Origin: Dissulfuribacter thermophilus
GTDB lineage: Bacteria; Desulfobacterota; Dissulfuribacteria; Dissulfuribacterales; Dissulfuribacteraceae
NCBI RefSeq assembly: GCF_001687335.1
Contig: NZ_MAGO01000001.1
Span: 248,001 to 312,000 of the forward strand
Direction of reading: 5' to 3'
Length of the DNA: 64,000 bases
Both the position numbers and the translations under genes were made by a program. Within the stretch, counting starts at the first letter, position 1. Each line of letters begins with the position of its first letter. The notes under the pieces are model-generated. The model was not told the origin of the DNA. It saw only the letters and a program-made list of their open reading frames with translations, and did not search any database. Positions 50,749 through 59,943 of this stretch are shown one piece after another.

Positions 50749-51806
50749 TTCAAAGCCCCCTTCTTAAAGTATACGTGTACATCCCTTTGGGGGAAGGGTA
50801 TTATAATGCCTTTTTCATTAAAAAGCTTATAAATACTTTTTAACATGTCGTGTAGGGCAAGGCCTTTTTCAGCAGGCCTCCTAACCCAACAGAGCAGCTC
50901 AAGGTCAATTGATGAGTTGGAAAATTTCCTTATTCTCACGCGAGGTGCAGGGTCTTTTGAGACCATTGGATGGGAATTTGCCAGGTCAAGGAGGAGTTTT
51001 TCTACTTGATCGAGGTCTGACCCATATGCCACCCCAACAGGTACCCTCAATCTAAATCTAGGTTCTGGTGCACTTTCATTGGTGATTTTGGCATTGGCAA
51101 GTATTGAATTTGGAATGGTGATCATCACATCATCTCGTGTTTTTATCTTGGTAGAACGTATCCCAATATCTACAACTTCACCCCGTTCCCCAGAATCCAG
51201 TATTATGTAATCTCCAACTTTAAAACTTTTATCTGCAAATATACTGATCCCACCAAAAAAATTGGCTAGCGTATCTTTTGCTGCCAGAGCCACAGCAATA
51301 CCTGCTATTCCTGCAGAGGCAAAAAGGGGTGTGAGATTTACCTTCCAGAGGGAGAGAACAAAAAAGATGCCTAAGGCAATTAGACTGATTTTGGTAATAT
51401 TTTTTAAAAGAAAGAAGATATTTTGTCCGAATTTTTCTCCTCTGTGGATCTTTTCAGAACTTTTTTGGATTGCCCAAGTTGCTATCTTGAAAGAGGTAAT
51501 CCACCAGACTAGAGCGAGAATGGTTTGAAGGGACTTTAGAATAATCTCATTCCAAGGTTCCTTAAGGTCTATATAAAGTCTCGCGTGGAGGCAGCCAATT
51601 ATAAATACTGTCCATATGATCGGGGCATGTAAAAAACACAGTAGTTCGTCATCATATGTGTATTTTGTCTTTTTTACCAGACGATTTAATATCTTAGTGA
51701 GGATAAGATCTACAATCTTTGCGCCTATTGAATAGAGGACGACGATGACAAGGGCCTTAAGCCCTGGAATAGAAATAATATACTGAAGCCACTCAGCTTT
51801 TCCCAT
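50745..51806 (-). CDS. MscS-family mechanosensitive channel
   Basis: Inner-membrane channel that opens under membrane tension. Three to four hydrophobic segments in the first ~200 residues are followed by the pore helix and MscS beta domain (GIAGIAVALAAKDTLANFFGGI and DKSFKVGDYIILDSGERGEV). The C-terminal domain ends in IPFPQRDVHV, typical of the family. 353 residues. It overlaps the HK gene upstream and the MEMO gene downstream by a few bases. Confidence 0.93.
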   Translation of the reverse strand: MGKAEWLQYIISIPGLKALVIVVLYSIGAKIVDLILTKILNRLVKKTKYTYDDELLCFLHAPIIWTVFIIGCLHARLYIDLKEPWNEIILKSLQTILALVWWITSFKIATWAIQKSSEKIHRGEKFGQNIFFLLKNITKISLIALGIFFVLSLWKVNLTPLFASAGIAGIAVALAAKDTLANFFGGISIFADKSFKVGDYIILDSGERGEVVDIGIRSTKIKTRDDVMITIPNSILANAKITNESAPEPRFRLRVPVGVAYGSDLDQVEKLLLDLANSHPMVSKDPAPRVRIRKFSNSSIDLELLCWVRRPAEKGLALHDMLKSIYKLFNEKGIIIPFPQRDVHVYFKKGALK

Positions 51807-52956
51807 TAAGATTTACCCCTATCTTGGCTCTTCGAATGGCCCTTCTTCTTTCTTCAGAAAGAAGCATTTGCACTGTAGTGCCAGTACCATACTGGGAGTC
51901 AATAATTATGTCCCCTAAAAGTTCATCTATTATTCTTTTGGAAATAGTGAGTCCCATTCCAATGTGTCCTGTTTTTGTCGTATAGAATGGGTCAAAAACC
52001 TTTGGAAGGGCCTTTGGGCATATACCCATGCCATTGTCTTTGATTATTATGCTGCATGAAAAACCATCTGTATCTGTAGACGATATCCCCACCTCAATTT
52101 TGTCTTTTTTATCCAATTGATTGTAGGATTCACAGGCGTTTTCAACAACGGGGACTACGGCCTTAGGTAGTAATTCCTCATCAACAAGTGCCTTTTTATT
52201 AAAGTATACTTCAGAAATATGCCAATTAACTCCCGTAGAAAATTTCTGTGCAGTTTCTTCAACTGGCTCTTTGATGCAGTTGACAACGTCGTTAACAGTC
52301 ACATGCCTTGGTTTTGGACGTGGAAGTCTGATGAACTCTGTGAGTTTAGAGAGAAGGAGCTCTAGTTTTGAACATTCATGTAAGATAATATCTACATATT
52401 TTTTCTGTTTTTTTTCACCCAATGAACTGATGCGTCTAGCAAAGCCTCCAATGGATAGGATAGGATTTCTTATCTGATGGCTTATATCCTCGAGCATTCG
52501 TCCCCAAAATATGAGTCGTTCATTCCTTTTTAAAATTTTTTCAACATTTTTGAGATTCGTAATGTCGTGTATTGTGAATACCAATCCCTGTTTATCCTCA
52601 ATAGGACAGATACTTGTTGAAACGAAAGCAAAAAAACGTCTTCCAGCAAGATCCCTCAATAGGGCCTCTCCCTCAAATTCTCCATAACTCTTGGTAATTT
52701 CCAAAATATTTGGCAAGAAAACTTCATGGTCTTCTGGCAAGAACAGAGATTTGATTGGTAGTCCTTCAAGGGCCTCATGTTGGTATCTTACGCTACAGTG
52801 GTAGTCTCTGTGATCGGTTACCTTTTTTGTATTCACTTGGGGGCAGAAGATCTCTTTGGCCTTAGTATTGGATAAAATTATGTTCCCTTCATGGTCCACT
52901 ATCAATATGGCACAATTGATGCTTTCAAGGAGCTTTGCCACAAAATCTGGGTTCAT
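51793..52956 (-). CDS. PAS-domain sensor histidine kinase
   Basis: Start MNPDFVAKLL is supported by an ATGA overlap with the hydantoinase gene. A PAS domain (about residues 1-120) contains an insertion with cysteines (IFCPQ and YHCSV). The kinase core has the H-box DISHQIRNPIL with His160, the N-box VVENACES and G-boxes DNGMGICP and GHIGMGLTISKR. 387 residues. No membrane segment is seen, so it is likely cytoplasmic. The partner may be the ANTAR regulator 2 kb downstream. Confidence 0.9.
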   Translation of the reverse strand: MNPDFVAKLLESINCAILIVDHEGNIILSNTKAKEIFCPQVNTKKVTDHRDYHCSVRYQHEALEGLPIKSLFLPEDHEVFLPNILEITKSYGEFEGEALLRDLAGRRFFAFVSTSICPIEDKQGLVFTIHDITNLKNVEKILKRNERLIFWGRMLEDISHQIRNPILSIGGFARRISSLGEKKQKKYVDIILHECSKLELLLSKLTEFIRLPRPKPRHVTVNDVVNCIKEPVEETAQKFSTGVNWHISEVYFNKKALVDEELLPKAVVPVVENACESYNQLDKKDKIEVGISSTDTDGFSCSIIIKDNGMGICPKALPKVFDPFYTTKTGHIGMGLTISKRIIDELLGDIIIDSQYGTGTTVQMLLSEERRRAIRRAKIGVNLNGKS

Positions 52957-54974
52957 TGACAATACTCCATGAATAAATGCCCCCCCTTTATTGTTATTAC
53001 CCAATTTTGGGGGCAAAGAATAGTGGTATAATCATCTAGGATGAGGGCAGGTCCCTTCACTGTCATTCCTTCCCTAAGTTTTGATCTTGAGAGACAAGGT
53101 GTTAAATAACTGCCCTCTTCAAACTGTATGGGGACTTTGTCAATGTATTCTTCAGAGGATAGGCCCATAAAAGAGGAATAGAAGGTACTATTCCAGCTCT
53201 CTCCTTCCTCGGAGTGGAAAGTAAGCTGAACTCTGAGATTTGTCACTTCAATTTCTTGCTCTTCCATGGAGTAGCCATATAGGCGCTCGTGTGTTGCGTG
53301 GAAACGTTCTACCCAATCATCATCATATAAAACTGGTATCTCATGGGATTGCCCCCTATACCTTGCTTCAATTATGGCTTTTTCATCAATATTTTTTATA
53401 TAATCTCCGGCAGCCCCATTTAGACCTGATGAATCCATGAATTCTTTTAAGAGCCTATTTTTTAATGTAGATAGGGCCTCTTTTATAATTTTTTTATTAA
53501 ATTGGGCCTTTTTCAAGAGAAGAGTGGTCTCTCTTTCCATTGTAATAGATGAGTTGGCCATCCCCATGGCTGAAAATACCCCACCAAATGCAGGGAACAA
53601 CACTTTTTTGATACCAAGTTCTTGGGCAATATGGGCTGCATGAAGTCCACCAGCGCCACCAAAAGTCACTAGAGTAAAGTCTCTTGGGTCATAGCCCCTT
53701 TCTACTGATATGCTTCTGATGGCTTGGATCATGTTGGTATTTACTATTCGTATAATACCCAAGGCAGTTTCTAGAGGGCTCAGGCCAATTTTTTTTGCAA
53801 GTGCTGAAAGCCTTGGATTTATACGGTCTTTAAAGAGCTTCATCCGTCCGCCTAAAAAGGCCTCTGGTCTGAGCCTCCCGAGGAAGCAATTTGCGTCAGT
53901 TACGGTTATCTGTTCACCTTTCCCGTAACAGACGGGCCCTGGGTTCGCACCTGCGCTTTGAGGACCTACTTTAAGGATTCCTCCTTTGTCAATCCAGGCA
54001 ATAGAGCCGCCTCCTGCTCCCACTGTATGAATATCGATCAAAGGGACAGAGACCGGATAACCTTCAATGGAATATGATCGTGTATAATTAAGTTCTCCAG
54101 GGCAAATGGAGCAGTCAGTGGAGGTTCCACCCATGTCAAAGGTGATGATATCTTTTAGACCTAGGGCCTTTGAAAGGGCCCAGGCCCCTTGTACTCCTCC
54201 TGCTGGTCCAGACAGTAGTGTCTGGATAGCATAGTCTTCTATAAAAGAAGCAGGCCCAGCGCCCCCGTTTGATTGCTGGATGAGGACAGATGCACCTTTT
54301 AAGTAGTTCTTAAGCCTTTTTACATATCCTCCTACAACTGGTCCAATATAGGCATTTATTAAGGTAGTAGTAAGGCGTTCGTATTCCCTAAACATTGGGA
54401 GGACTTTTGAGCTGATGGAGCAATGTAGTCCACTTTCTGAAAGGGCAGATAGAATCAGTCTTTCGTGGGAGTCGTTTGCATATGAGTGAAGAAAAGAACA
54501 CGCCACACTTTCGGCCCCTTTGTCCCTTATAAATTTTAGGGCCCTTTTAATCTCTTTTGTTTCCAACGGAATTAGAGGTGTCCCTTCCCAGGTCATGCGT
54601 TCGTTTAGTCCCAATATATGGTCTCTGGGAATAATGGGCCTCTTTGGTTGGAGAAAAAGGTCGTATAATTTTTCCCGTGCCTGTCTTCCAATAAGTAGAC
54701 AGTCTTCGAATCCTTTTGTTGTAATCAGTACTGTACGAGCTCCCTTTCTTTCAATAAATGCATTTGTGCCAACAGTTGTCCCGTGTATGCACTCAATATG
54801 CTGGGGAACTTCACCATTAAATATGGCGCGAATTCCCTCAAGAATGGCCTTTGTAGGGTCTTCTGGGGTTGAAAGGGTCTTCCATCTCGAAAAAGAACCA
54901 TTGGGTTCCCTTATTACGAAATCAGTAAAAGTTCCTCCGGTATCAACTCCAATGCGTATTGAGGACCTATTCAT
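52953..54974 (-). CDS. Hydantoinase/oxoprolinase family protein (HyuA type)
   Basis: ATP-dependent ring-opening enzyme family. The start GVDTGGTFTDFV is the ATPase phosphate-1 motif; GGTSTDCS and TVGAGGGSIAWID follow. VTDANCFLGRLRPEAFLGG and LVTFGGAGGLHAAH are the central blocks. 673 residues fits HyuA. No HyuB partner is adjacent, so the substrate is unclear. It is the first gene of the four-gene minus-strand operon. Confidence 0.92.
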   Translation of the reverse strand: MNRSSIRIGVDTGGTFTDFVIREPNGSFSRWKTLSTPEDPTKAILEGIRAIFNGEVPQHIECIHGTTVGTNAFIERKGARTVLITTKGFEDCLLIGRQAREKLYDLFLQPKRPIIPRDHILGLNERMTWEGTPLIPLETKEIKRALKFIRDKGAESVACSFLHSYANDSHERLILSALSESGLHCSISSKVLPMFREYERLTTTLINAYIGPVVGGYVKRLKNYLKGASVLIQQSNGGAGPASFIEDYAIQTLLSGPAGGVQGAWALSKALGLKDIITFDMGGTSTDCSICPGELNYTRSYSIEGYPVSVPLIDIHTVGAGGGSIAWIDKGGILKVGPQSAGANPGPVCYGKGEQITVTDANCFLGRLRPEAFLGGRMKLFKDRINPRLSALAKKIGLSPLETALGIIRIVNTNMIQAIRSISVERGYDPRDFTLVTFGGAGGLHAAHIAQELGIKKVLFPAFGGVFSAMGMANSSITMERETTLLLKKAQFNKKIIKEALSTLKNRLLKEFMDSSGLNGAAGDYIKNIDEKAIIEARYRGQSHEIPVLYDDDWVERFHATHERLYGYSMEEQEIEVTNLRVQLTFHSEEGESWNSTFYSSFMGLSSEEYIDKVPIQFEEGSYLTPCLSRSKLREGMTVKGPALILDDYTTILCPQNWVITIKGGHLFMEYCQ

Positions 54975-55045
54975 TTTCTAATCCCTATAGCTTGGTCTAA
55001 ATAATCTAGTCATACTACACGACACTACATTCTGCCAATTTGTTT

Positions 55046-55205
55046 AGGTAGAAGGAAGAAGGTAGAAGGTAGAAGCCTGGCATTGCTGATCCTGTTGCCT
55101 GTAGGCCTACGGGTAAAGCCTGGCAAACCCTACTACCAGGTTCCACCCAGTGGCCGATAGGCAGTAGCATCAGCAACTCCTGCTTCTCCCTTTTTCCTTC
55201 TACCT
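55046..55205. repeat. Element of family B, copy with inner hairpin (160 bp)
   Basis: Left end AGGTAGAAGGAAGAAGG and right end CCTTTTTCCTTCTACCT are inverted. Inside, TTGCTGAT (55083-55090) pairs with ATCAGCAA (55169-55176), and TGCCT with AGGCA. The surrounding spacer of 339 bases between the hydantoinase gene and the phosphoesterase gene holds no open frame with a ribosome site. Confidence 0.62.
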
Positions 55206-55313
55206 GTTACACCATTCGCCATTCGCTATTTCTCCCCTCACCCTCTTTTCACCAGAATATTTTTTCATGATTACAGCACATTATGCCGGTGTCGTGTTGT
55301 ATGTAATCTAGTA

Positions 55314-55805
55314 TTAGAGGGCAATGCGCCTGACTGCTCCTTCTTTTAGGTCCAGCATGGCCCAGCCTGGTGGCTCTTTTTTTCCAAGTATTTCTCCTGG
55401 ATTAAGTAAGAGGATATCTCCTACCATTTCTTCGTGCCACCTGTGGGTATGGCCAAAGAGGCAAATATCGTATTGACCTGTCTTTGCTAGTGCATATGCA
55501 TAGTGAGGGTCATGGACAAAGGCGATTTTCTTACCCTCTATGGTAACTTCTCCAAGGTGACCATGGTGGACTACCTTGCCGTTCATTGCACCTACCTTTT
55601 TTAGAAGTAGGTACTGATCTCCTGGATTGTTTCCGAAGACTAGATGCATAGTACCAGTAAATTCCTCTAATTCGTCTAGCATAAATGAGGAGACTAGATC
55701 TCCAAGGTGGATTATAAGGCTTATTTCATGATCCGTAATCGATTTGATTGCCTTTTGCATGTTCCATACGTGGTCGTGACTATCACTCATTACAGCTATT
55801 TTCAT
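55314..55805 (-). CDS. YfcE/MJ0936-type metallophosphoesterase
   Basis: Small binuclear-metal phosphodiesterase of 163 residues. The metal-binding order is intact: AVMSDSHDHVWN, IHLGDLVSS, FGNNPGDQY, then FGHTHRWHEE. It is last in a run of overlapping minus-strand genes (ndk-thiL-ogt-this). The substrate of this group is usually unknown; many act on phosphodiesters in vitro. Confidence 0.88.
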   Translation of the reverse strand: MKIAVMSDSHDHVWNMQKAIKSITDHEISLIIHLGDLVSSFMLDELEEFTGTMHLVFGNNPGDQYLLLKKVGAMNGKVVHHGHLGEVTIEGKKIAFVHDPHYAYALAKTGQYDICLFGHTHRWHEEMVGDILLLNPGEILGKKEPPGWAMLDLKEGAVRRIAL

Positions 55806-56262
55806 GTTCGAACTCCAACAGGACTGATTTTATTTCCTGGCCTTGTGAGAATCCACCAAGGCCTCCGCCTTTTTTTAGCACACGATGACAAGGGATTAAA
55901 AGGGGGATTGGATTATTTTTAAGGGCACGTCCCACTGCCCTGGGTGAAGGACAGCCAATTTTTTGTGCAAGGTCCTTGTAGCTCAAGGTCTTGCCAAAAG
56001 GAATTTTTCGAGTTTCGTTTAAAACTTTGTGTTGAAAAGGGCTACAAGAAGACAGATCACAATTATATTTAATGTTTCCCTTTAATATTTCTATAAGTTC
56101 ACTGCAGGGGGTCAGGTGCGGTGGAGTTTTTTCTGAAATGGAAAGTAATACTCTTATTAATAAATCGTCCCTATATAGAAACTCTACCTGCAAAAAAATT
56201 CCCCTAGAGATGGGGTAATGTTTTGTCTCGATACAAATGTTATTATCTGTGTTCATATCCAA
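55783..56262 (-). CDS. ogt: Methylated-DNA-[protein]-cysteine S-methyltransferase
   Basis: Removes methyl groups from O6-methylguanine to an active cysteine. The active-site motif IPCHRV has Cys125, and KNNPIPLL precedes it as usual. The DNA-binding helix RAVGRALK is present. 159 residues, single-domain Ogt-type. It overlaps both neighbours by about 20 bases (thiL upstream and the phosphoesterase downstream). Confidence 0.93.
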   Translation of the reverse strand: MDMNTDNNICIETKHYPISRGIFLQVEFLYRDDLLIRVLLSISEKTPPHLTPCSELIEILKGNIKYNCDLSSCSPFQHKVLNETRKIPFGKTLSYKDLAQKIGCPSPRAVGRALKNNPIPLLIPCHRVLKKGGGLGGFSQGQEIKSVLLEFEHENSCNE

Positions 56263-57253
56263 GTCGGCCGATTTCCCTGAGTTTCCCGCGGGAGTCTTTT
56301 AAGAACACACCTTTACCTTCTTCCACGTAACCTATCTCATAGGGTGGCCTTTTGAGTAATTTTGACGCTACTTTTTTTACTTCTTGGGCCTTGTGGGGTG
56401 GAGTAGTCCAGATGATTTCAAAGTCTTCACCACCTGAAATTGCAAAGTCCAATGGTCGAACATGCGCTGCTTTTGAAAGCAGTCTTAGGGGTCTTGAAAT
56501 TGGAATAGCAGACTCTTCAATTATGCAACGGACTTTGCTTCTCTCACAAATGTGCCAGAGATCCGTGCTCAATCCATCTGAGACATCTATCGAGCTTGAA
56601 GCCAGATCCAATTCTAATAATCTCCTGCCAAGCCCCATAGGATAACTGGGATCTAGATGGCTTTTAATGAGATATTTTAATGGGTTGCGCGGGATTGGTG
56701 GTTTTATCCTGTTTTGGAGCAGGAATAGTCCCCCCTGTGAGTCTCCGAGTGGTCCGGAAACGAAGATCCTGTCTCCTGGCCGCGCCTTAGCCCTACTGAG
56801 GAATTTCCCTTTGGGGACCTCTCCAATTAGGGTGAGGGAAAAAAAGAGCCTTTCCTTTGCACTCACAGTATCTCCACCAACGAGGCCAACCCCCTCTCTC
56901 TTAAGGGAACTCAATAGGCCCTTAAAAAAGCTTTGATAAAAAGCTGTGGAAAAATCACTCCTAAAACCTAGGCCTAAAAGCGCCCAAAGGGGCCTTCCAC
57001 CTGCGGCCCCTATGTCGCTTAAGTTAGAGGTAGCGAGTTTTCTTCCAATGAAATACGGAGTGGTATAGGAGAGATCAAAGTGTACCCCTTCCACCATGCA
57101 GTCTTTGGTTACTACAAGATCAGCCTCCTTGGTTGGCCGAAGTATAACACAGTCATCGCCGATGTCGGTTATTACAGATGTAAGGGGTGTTTCACTGCTG
57201 ACCTCTTTTTTAATGATTTCTATGAGCTTGAGCTCAGTGGATCTCGAGTTCAC
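56243..57253 (-). CDS. thiL: Thiamine-monophosphate kinase
   Basis: Makes thiamine pyrophosphate from thiamine phosphate. [44 protein letters not shown] and [12 protein letters not shown] match the ATP and metal sites. The GTG start used begins 20 bases inside the end of ndk; an upstream in-frame ATG would overlap ndk more. Start is uncertain and no ribosome site is clear. The C-terminal end overlaps ogt. Confidence 0.92.
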   Translation of the reverse strand: MNSRSTELKLIEIIKKEVSSETPLTSVITDIGDDCVILRPTKEADLVVTKDCMVEGVHFDLSYTTPYFIGRKLATSNLSDIGAAGGRPLWALLGLGFRSDFSTAFYQSFFKGLLSSLKREGVGLVGGDTVSAKERLFFSLTLIGEVPKGKFLSRAKARPGDRIFVSGPLGDSQGGLFLLQNRIKPPIPRNPLKYLIKSHLDPSYPMGLGRRLLELDLASSSIDVSDGLSTDLWHICERSKVRCIIEESAIPISRPLRLLSKAAHVRPLDFAISGGEDFEIIWTTPPHKAQEVKKVASKLLKRPPYEIGYVEEGKGVFLKDSRGKLREIGRLGYEHR

Positions 57254-57647
57254 TGAAGAAGTATGCGATTTCTTTTTGGGCGTTTTCTGGAGAATCAGAT
57301 CCATGGACAACATTTTTTTCTATGTCAGTTGCAAAGTCAGCCCTTATGGTCCCAGGCTTGGCCTCTTTGTAGTTAGTAGCTCCCATGAGATCCCTATTCC
57401 TTTGGATGACGTTTTCGCCTTCGAGTACCATAACTACGATTGGACCAGAGGACATAAAGTCTGTTAGACTGTCGAAGAAGGGTTTTTCTTTGTGTACAGC
57501 ATAGAAACCCTCTGCCTCTTTTTTGGTTAGATGGAGCATCTTCATGGCGGCAATTTTGATACCTTCTTTTTCAAAACGTTTAATTACTTCACCTATGAGT
57601 CCGCGCGAAACGCCGTCTGGTTTGATAATTGATAGAGTCCTTTCCAT
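57234..57647 (-). CDS. ndk: Nucleoside diphosphate kinase
   Basis: Balances nucleoside triphosphate pools. The ATG used has GGAGGAG directly upstream and gives the usual start [13 protein letters not shown]. The active His is H115 in [12 protein letters not shown]. About 137 residues, the family length. The 5-prime side faces a repeat-rich spacer; thiL overlaps its end. Confidence 0.97.
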   Translation of the reverse strand: MERTLSIIKPDGVSRGLIGEVIKRFEKEGIKIAAMKMLHLTKKEAEGFYAVHKEKPFFDSLTDFMSSGPIVVMVLEGENVIQRNRDLMGATNYKEAKPGTIRADFATDIEKNVVHGSDSPENAQKEIAYFFSELEIH

Positions 57648-57687
57648 TTTTTTCTCCTCCAGCAGTTTTTTGAGGGCAAAAGATAAC

Positions 57688-57720
57688 ACCTAAATCCTGA
57701 AATTGGCAAGTTTGCCAGGT
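57688..57720. repeat. Partial family A element (copy 3)
   Basis: ACCTAAATCCTGAAATTGGC followed by AAGTTTGCC matches the left end of family A copy 1. The right end is missing, so it looks truncated. Confidence 0.6.
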
Positions 57721-57852
57721 CTAAAGCCAGGGTACTGTTAAAGTTTTGAGTTTTGAGTGATGAGTTTTGAGTTAAAGGAAGAAAATATTTTCAAAAATGC
57801 TAGAAATATAGATATTTCCCGTGAAAAATACGTGCTTCCCGCTCTTTACATG

Positions 57853-57968
57853 AGGTAGAAGGAAGAAGCAAGCACTGCCCACACCAAAGCCCAGCGGCCA
57901 ACTGGGATCGGTCCTGAAATCTTGAATCTTGAATCTTGAATTTTCTTCTCCCTTCTCCCTCTTTTACC
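57853..57968. repeat. Element of family B, third copy
   Basis: Begins AGGTAGAAGGAAGAAGCAAGC, the same 20-base stretch seen in reverse at 31.85 kb. Contains the stem CCCAGCGGCCAACTGGG and ends in CTTCTCCCTTCTCCCTCTT. No open reading frame. Confidence 0.62.
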
Positions 57969-58100
57969 GTTTCATCCTGCGGGGTGTGCTAATTAGTACG
58001 TGAACGTTTATGGTGTCAAGTGTGGGTAAAGGTCATGGGTGAGTGGGGTTTTGACTTTAAAATGGTGAAATGGTATTTTCCATCTTGAGGAGAGGTCCAG

Positions 58101-58478
58101 ATGTTCATCTTTCAGAAGATCGCAGAGCAGAGGATTCGCGAGGCCATGGAAAATGGGGCCTTTGAGAATTTGGAAGGTAAAGGAAAGCCACTTGTTTTTG
58201 AAGATGATTCATTTATACCCCCTGATCTTCGAATGGCCTATAAAATTCTAAAAAATTCCGGTTTCCTTCCCCCTGAAATAGAGGCAGAAAAGGAGATACA
58301 AAAAGCAGAAGACTTGTTACAGGGGCTAAGTGATGAGAAGGAACGATACAGGCAGGCAAAAAAGCTAAATGTCTTAATCACCAAGGCCAATATGCTTAGA
58401 AAGCGCCCAATTAATCTTGAGAAACACCAGATCTATTATAGAAAGATCGTTGAGAAGATAACGGTCAGAAAAAAATGA
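58101..58478 (+). CDS. DUF1992 protein (DnaJ-family C28-like domain)
   Basis: A 125-residue protein matching the conserved DUF1992 pattern: IAEQRIREAMENGAFENL, GKGKPL, then PPDLRMAYKILKNSGFLPPE (about residues 40-60). The C-terminal half is charged helix. Role unknown; the domain is shared with the DnaJ homologue C28. GGAGAGG precedes the ATG by 7 bases. tRNA-Leu follows on the other strand. Confidence 0.85.
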   Translation: MFIFQKIAEQRIREAMENGAFENLEGKGKPLVFEDDSFIPPDLRMAYKILKNSGFLPPEIEAEKEIQKAEDLLQGLSDEKERYRQAKKLNVLITKANMLRKRPINLEKHQIYYRKIVEKITVRKK

Positions 58479-58479
58479 C

Positions 58480-58567
58480 TGGTGCCGAAGGGGGGAGTCG
58501 AACCCCCACGGGCGTAATGCCCACTAGATCCTGAATCTAGCGCGTCTACCAATTCCGCCACTTCGGC
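58480..58567 (-). tRNA. tRNA-Leu (anticodon CAG)
   Basis: An 88-base tRNA with long variable arm and encoded CCA. Acceptor GCCGAAG pairs with CTTCGGC; the anticodon stem CTAGA/TCTAG encloses TTCAGGA with anticodon CAG. The variable arm stem GGGC/GCCC and T-loop GGTTCGACTCC fit a class II leucine tRNA. Confidence 0.96.
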
Positions 58568-58636
58568 AACGAGCTAAAGCTAATTTACATTTGTATACTT
58601 GCAGTTGTCAAGGAGGTCCATTACCATCTTTGCATT

Positions 58637-59608
58637 ATGCAAATTTTGAGGTCACTTGAGGAAATAAAAAGACCATTTTTTAGGCCAGCTGTTACAATAG
58701 GTAATTTTGACGGCGTTCATCTCGGTCATCAGGCCCTTTTTAAAAAGGTGGTAGACCTTGCCTCAAAAAGGGACGGGGATACTATCGCAATAACCTTTGA
58801 ACCTCATCCTTTAAAGGTATTGAGGCCCAAATCATCATTAAAACTAATATCCACCTTTGAACACAAGGCTGAGCTCATAAAAAAGGCTGGAATAGAATGG
58901 CTCTTGTGTTTGCGGTTTGACAAAGAGTTGGCATCTACTCCTGCAAGGGAATTTGTTGAAAGGGTTTTTGTCAGAAAGATAGGGGTGGAGGACCTGGTGG
59001 TGGGCTATGATTATGCCTTTGGAAAGGGCCGAGAGGGTGACAGAGAATTTTTGAAGACCATGGGGGACATCTTTGGATTCAAGGTTCATGTGGTGGATCC
59101 TGTAATGATAGATGGGGTGATAGTTAGCAGTACTAAGGTGAGAGAATTGGTCTCCAATGGAGAGATGCGCAGGGTTTATAAGCTCCTAGGGCGCTATTAC
59201 CAGATTAGAGGCGTGGTACGTGTAGGCAAGAGGAGAGGAGGTTCGGTTGTAGGTTTTCCTACTGCCAATCTCGTACTAGAAGAAGACGATCTATGCCCCA
59301 AGGTAGGAGTGTATTGCGTCCAAGTAATATTAGATAGCCAGTGTTTCGGAGGCGTTATGAACATTGGCTATAATCCCACATTCGGAGATACGGGCTTGAG
59401 TGCAGAGGTACATATATTTGATTTTGATAAGGATATTTACGGAAAGGCTATCAAAGTAAATATAATTCAGCGGATTCGAGATGAAAAGAAATTTAGTGGG
59501 CCTTTAGAACTCAGAGAACAAATCTGTAAGGATGTAGAGACAGCAAAGTTAATACTAGCAAAGGAGCAAAATCTCACAAGGGCGTGTTTGGATGAACAAG
59601 ATGATTAA
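58637..59608 (+). CDS. ribF: Bifunctional riboflavin kinase / FMN adenylyltransferase
   Basis: Makes FMN and then FAD. The N-terminal adenylyltransferase has GNFDGVHLGHQALF (about residues 23-36) and TFEPHPLKVL. The C-terminal kinase domain carries GRYYQIRGVVRVGKRRGG and GFPTANLV. 323 residues, standard. The upstream spacer is short. A terminator shared with the convergent ferredoxin gene follows. Confidence 0.96.
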   Translation: MQILRSLEEIKRPFFRPAVTIGNFDGVHLGHQALFKKVVDLASKRDGDTIAITFEPHPLKVLRPKSSLKLISTFEHKAELIKKAGIEWLLCLRFDKELASTPAREFVERVFVRKIGVEDLVVGYDYAFGKGREGDREFLKTMGDIFGFKVHVVDPVMIDGVIVSSTKVRELVSNGEMRRVYKLLGRYYQIRGVVRVGKRRGGSVVGFPTANLVLEEDDLCPKVGVYCVQVILDSQCFGGVMNIGYNPTFGDTGLSAEVHIFDFDKDIYGKAIKVNIIQRIRDEKKFSGPLELREQICKDVETAKLILAKEQNLTRACLDEQDD

Positions 59609-59645
59609 TTGGGCAGGACCTTAAGCCCTGCCCAATTTTCTTTTT
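59607..59645. terminator. Bidirectional terminator between ribF and ferredoxin
   Basis: AATTGGGCAGG (59607-59617) and CCTGCCCAATT (59627-59637) form a perfect 11-bp stem with a 9-base loop and T-rich flank, between two convergent genes. Confidence 0.86.
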
Positions 59646-59650
59646 CATCA

Positions 59651-59836
59651 CTAGACTTCTTCAACAGTGATGGCGCCTGTGGGGCAGACCTCTACACAGG
59701 TCTCACAACCAAGGCAGTCTTCAGCACGAGTTGCAACTGGTTTTCCGTCCTCAAAATCATAAACCTCTGCTGGGCAAGCGTTGACGCATTCTTCATCGCC
59801 TTGGCATTTGTCGAGGTCAATAGTGATTTCAAACAT
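59651..59836 (-). CDS. Two-cluster [4Fe-4S] ferredoxin
   Basis: A 61-residue soluble electron carrier with two cluster motifs: CQGDEECVNACP near the N-terminus (a slightly wider first spacing) and CLGCETCVEVCP near the C-terminus. Both cysteine sets are complete. AGGAGG precedes the ATG. The redox partner is not shown by context, but such ferredoxins are abundant in sulfate reducers. Confidence 0.93.
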   Translation of the reverse strand: MFEITIDLDKCQGDEECVNACPAEVYDFEDGKPVATRAEDCLGCETCVEVCPTGAITVEEV

Positions 59837-59905
59837 GGCTAATCCTCCTTATTTTTTTCTTGTGGCGGTCTTATAAAAATTCAGACAGCCATATAATCAA
59901 AATGC

Positions 59906-59935
59906 TGTATAGACGATTACTATTCTTTTTGTCAA
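59906..59935 (-). promoter_or_regulatory. Sigma-70-like promoter of the ferredoxin gene
   Basis: On the minus strand TTGACA (59935 to 59930) and TATACA (59911 to 59906) are separated by 18 bases, about 70 bases before the start codon. It overlaps the last part of the spacer after cbiA. Confidence 0.55.
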
Positions 59936-59943
59936 GACCTATT

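Larger units (their letters stand above)
57648..58100. other. Repeat-rich spacer upstream of ndk and the DUF1992 gene
   Basis: No gene was seen. From left to right it holds the ndk ribosome site, a partial family A element, TTGAGTT heptamers (about 57740-57776), a family B element, and TTGAATC heptamers (about 57921-57940). The last ~130 bases show nothing recognisable except the ribosome site GGAGAGG before the next gene. Confidence 0.6.

Noticed and set aside
57740-57942. Heptamer tracts as a CRISPR array
   Set aside because: Units are seven bases, adjacent and irregular, with no unique spacers and no cas genes nearby.
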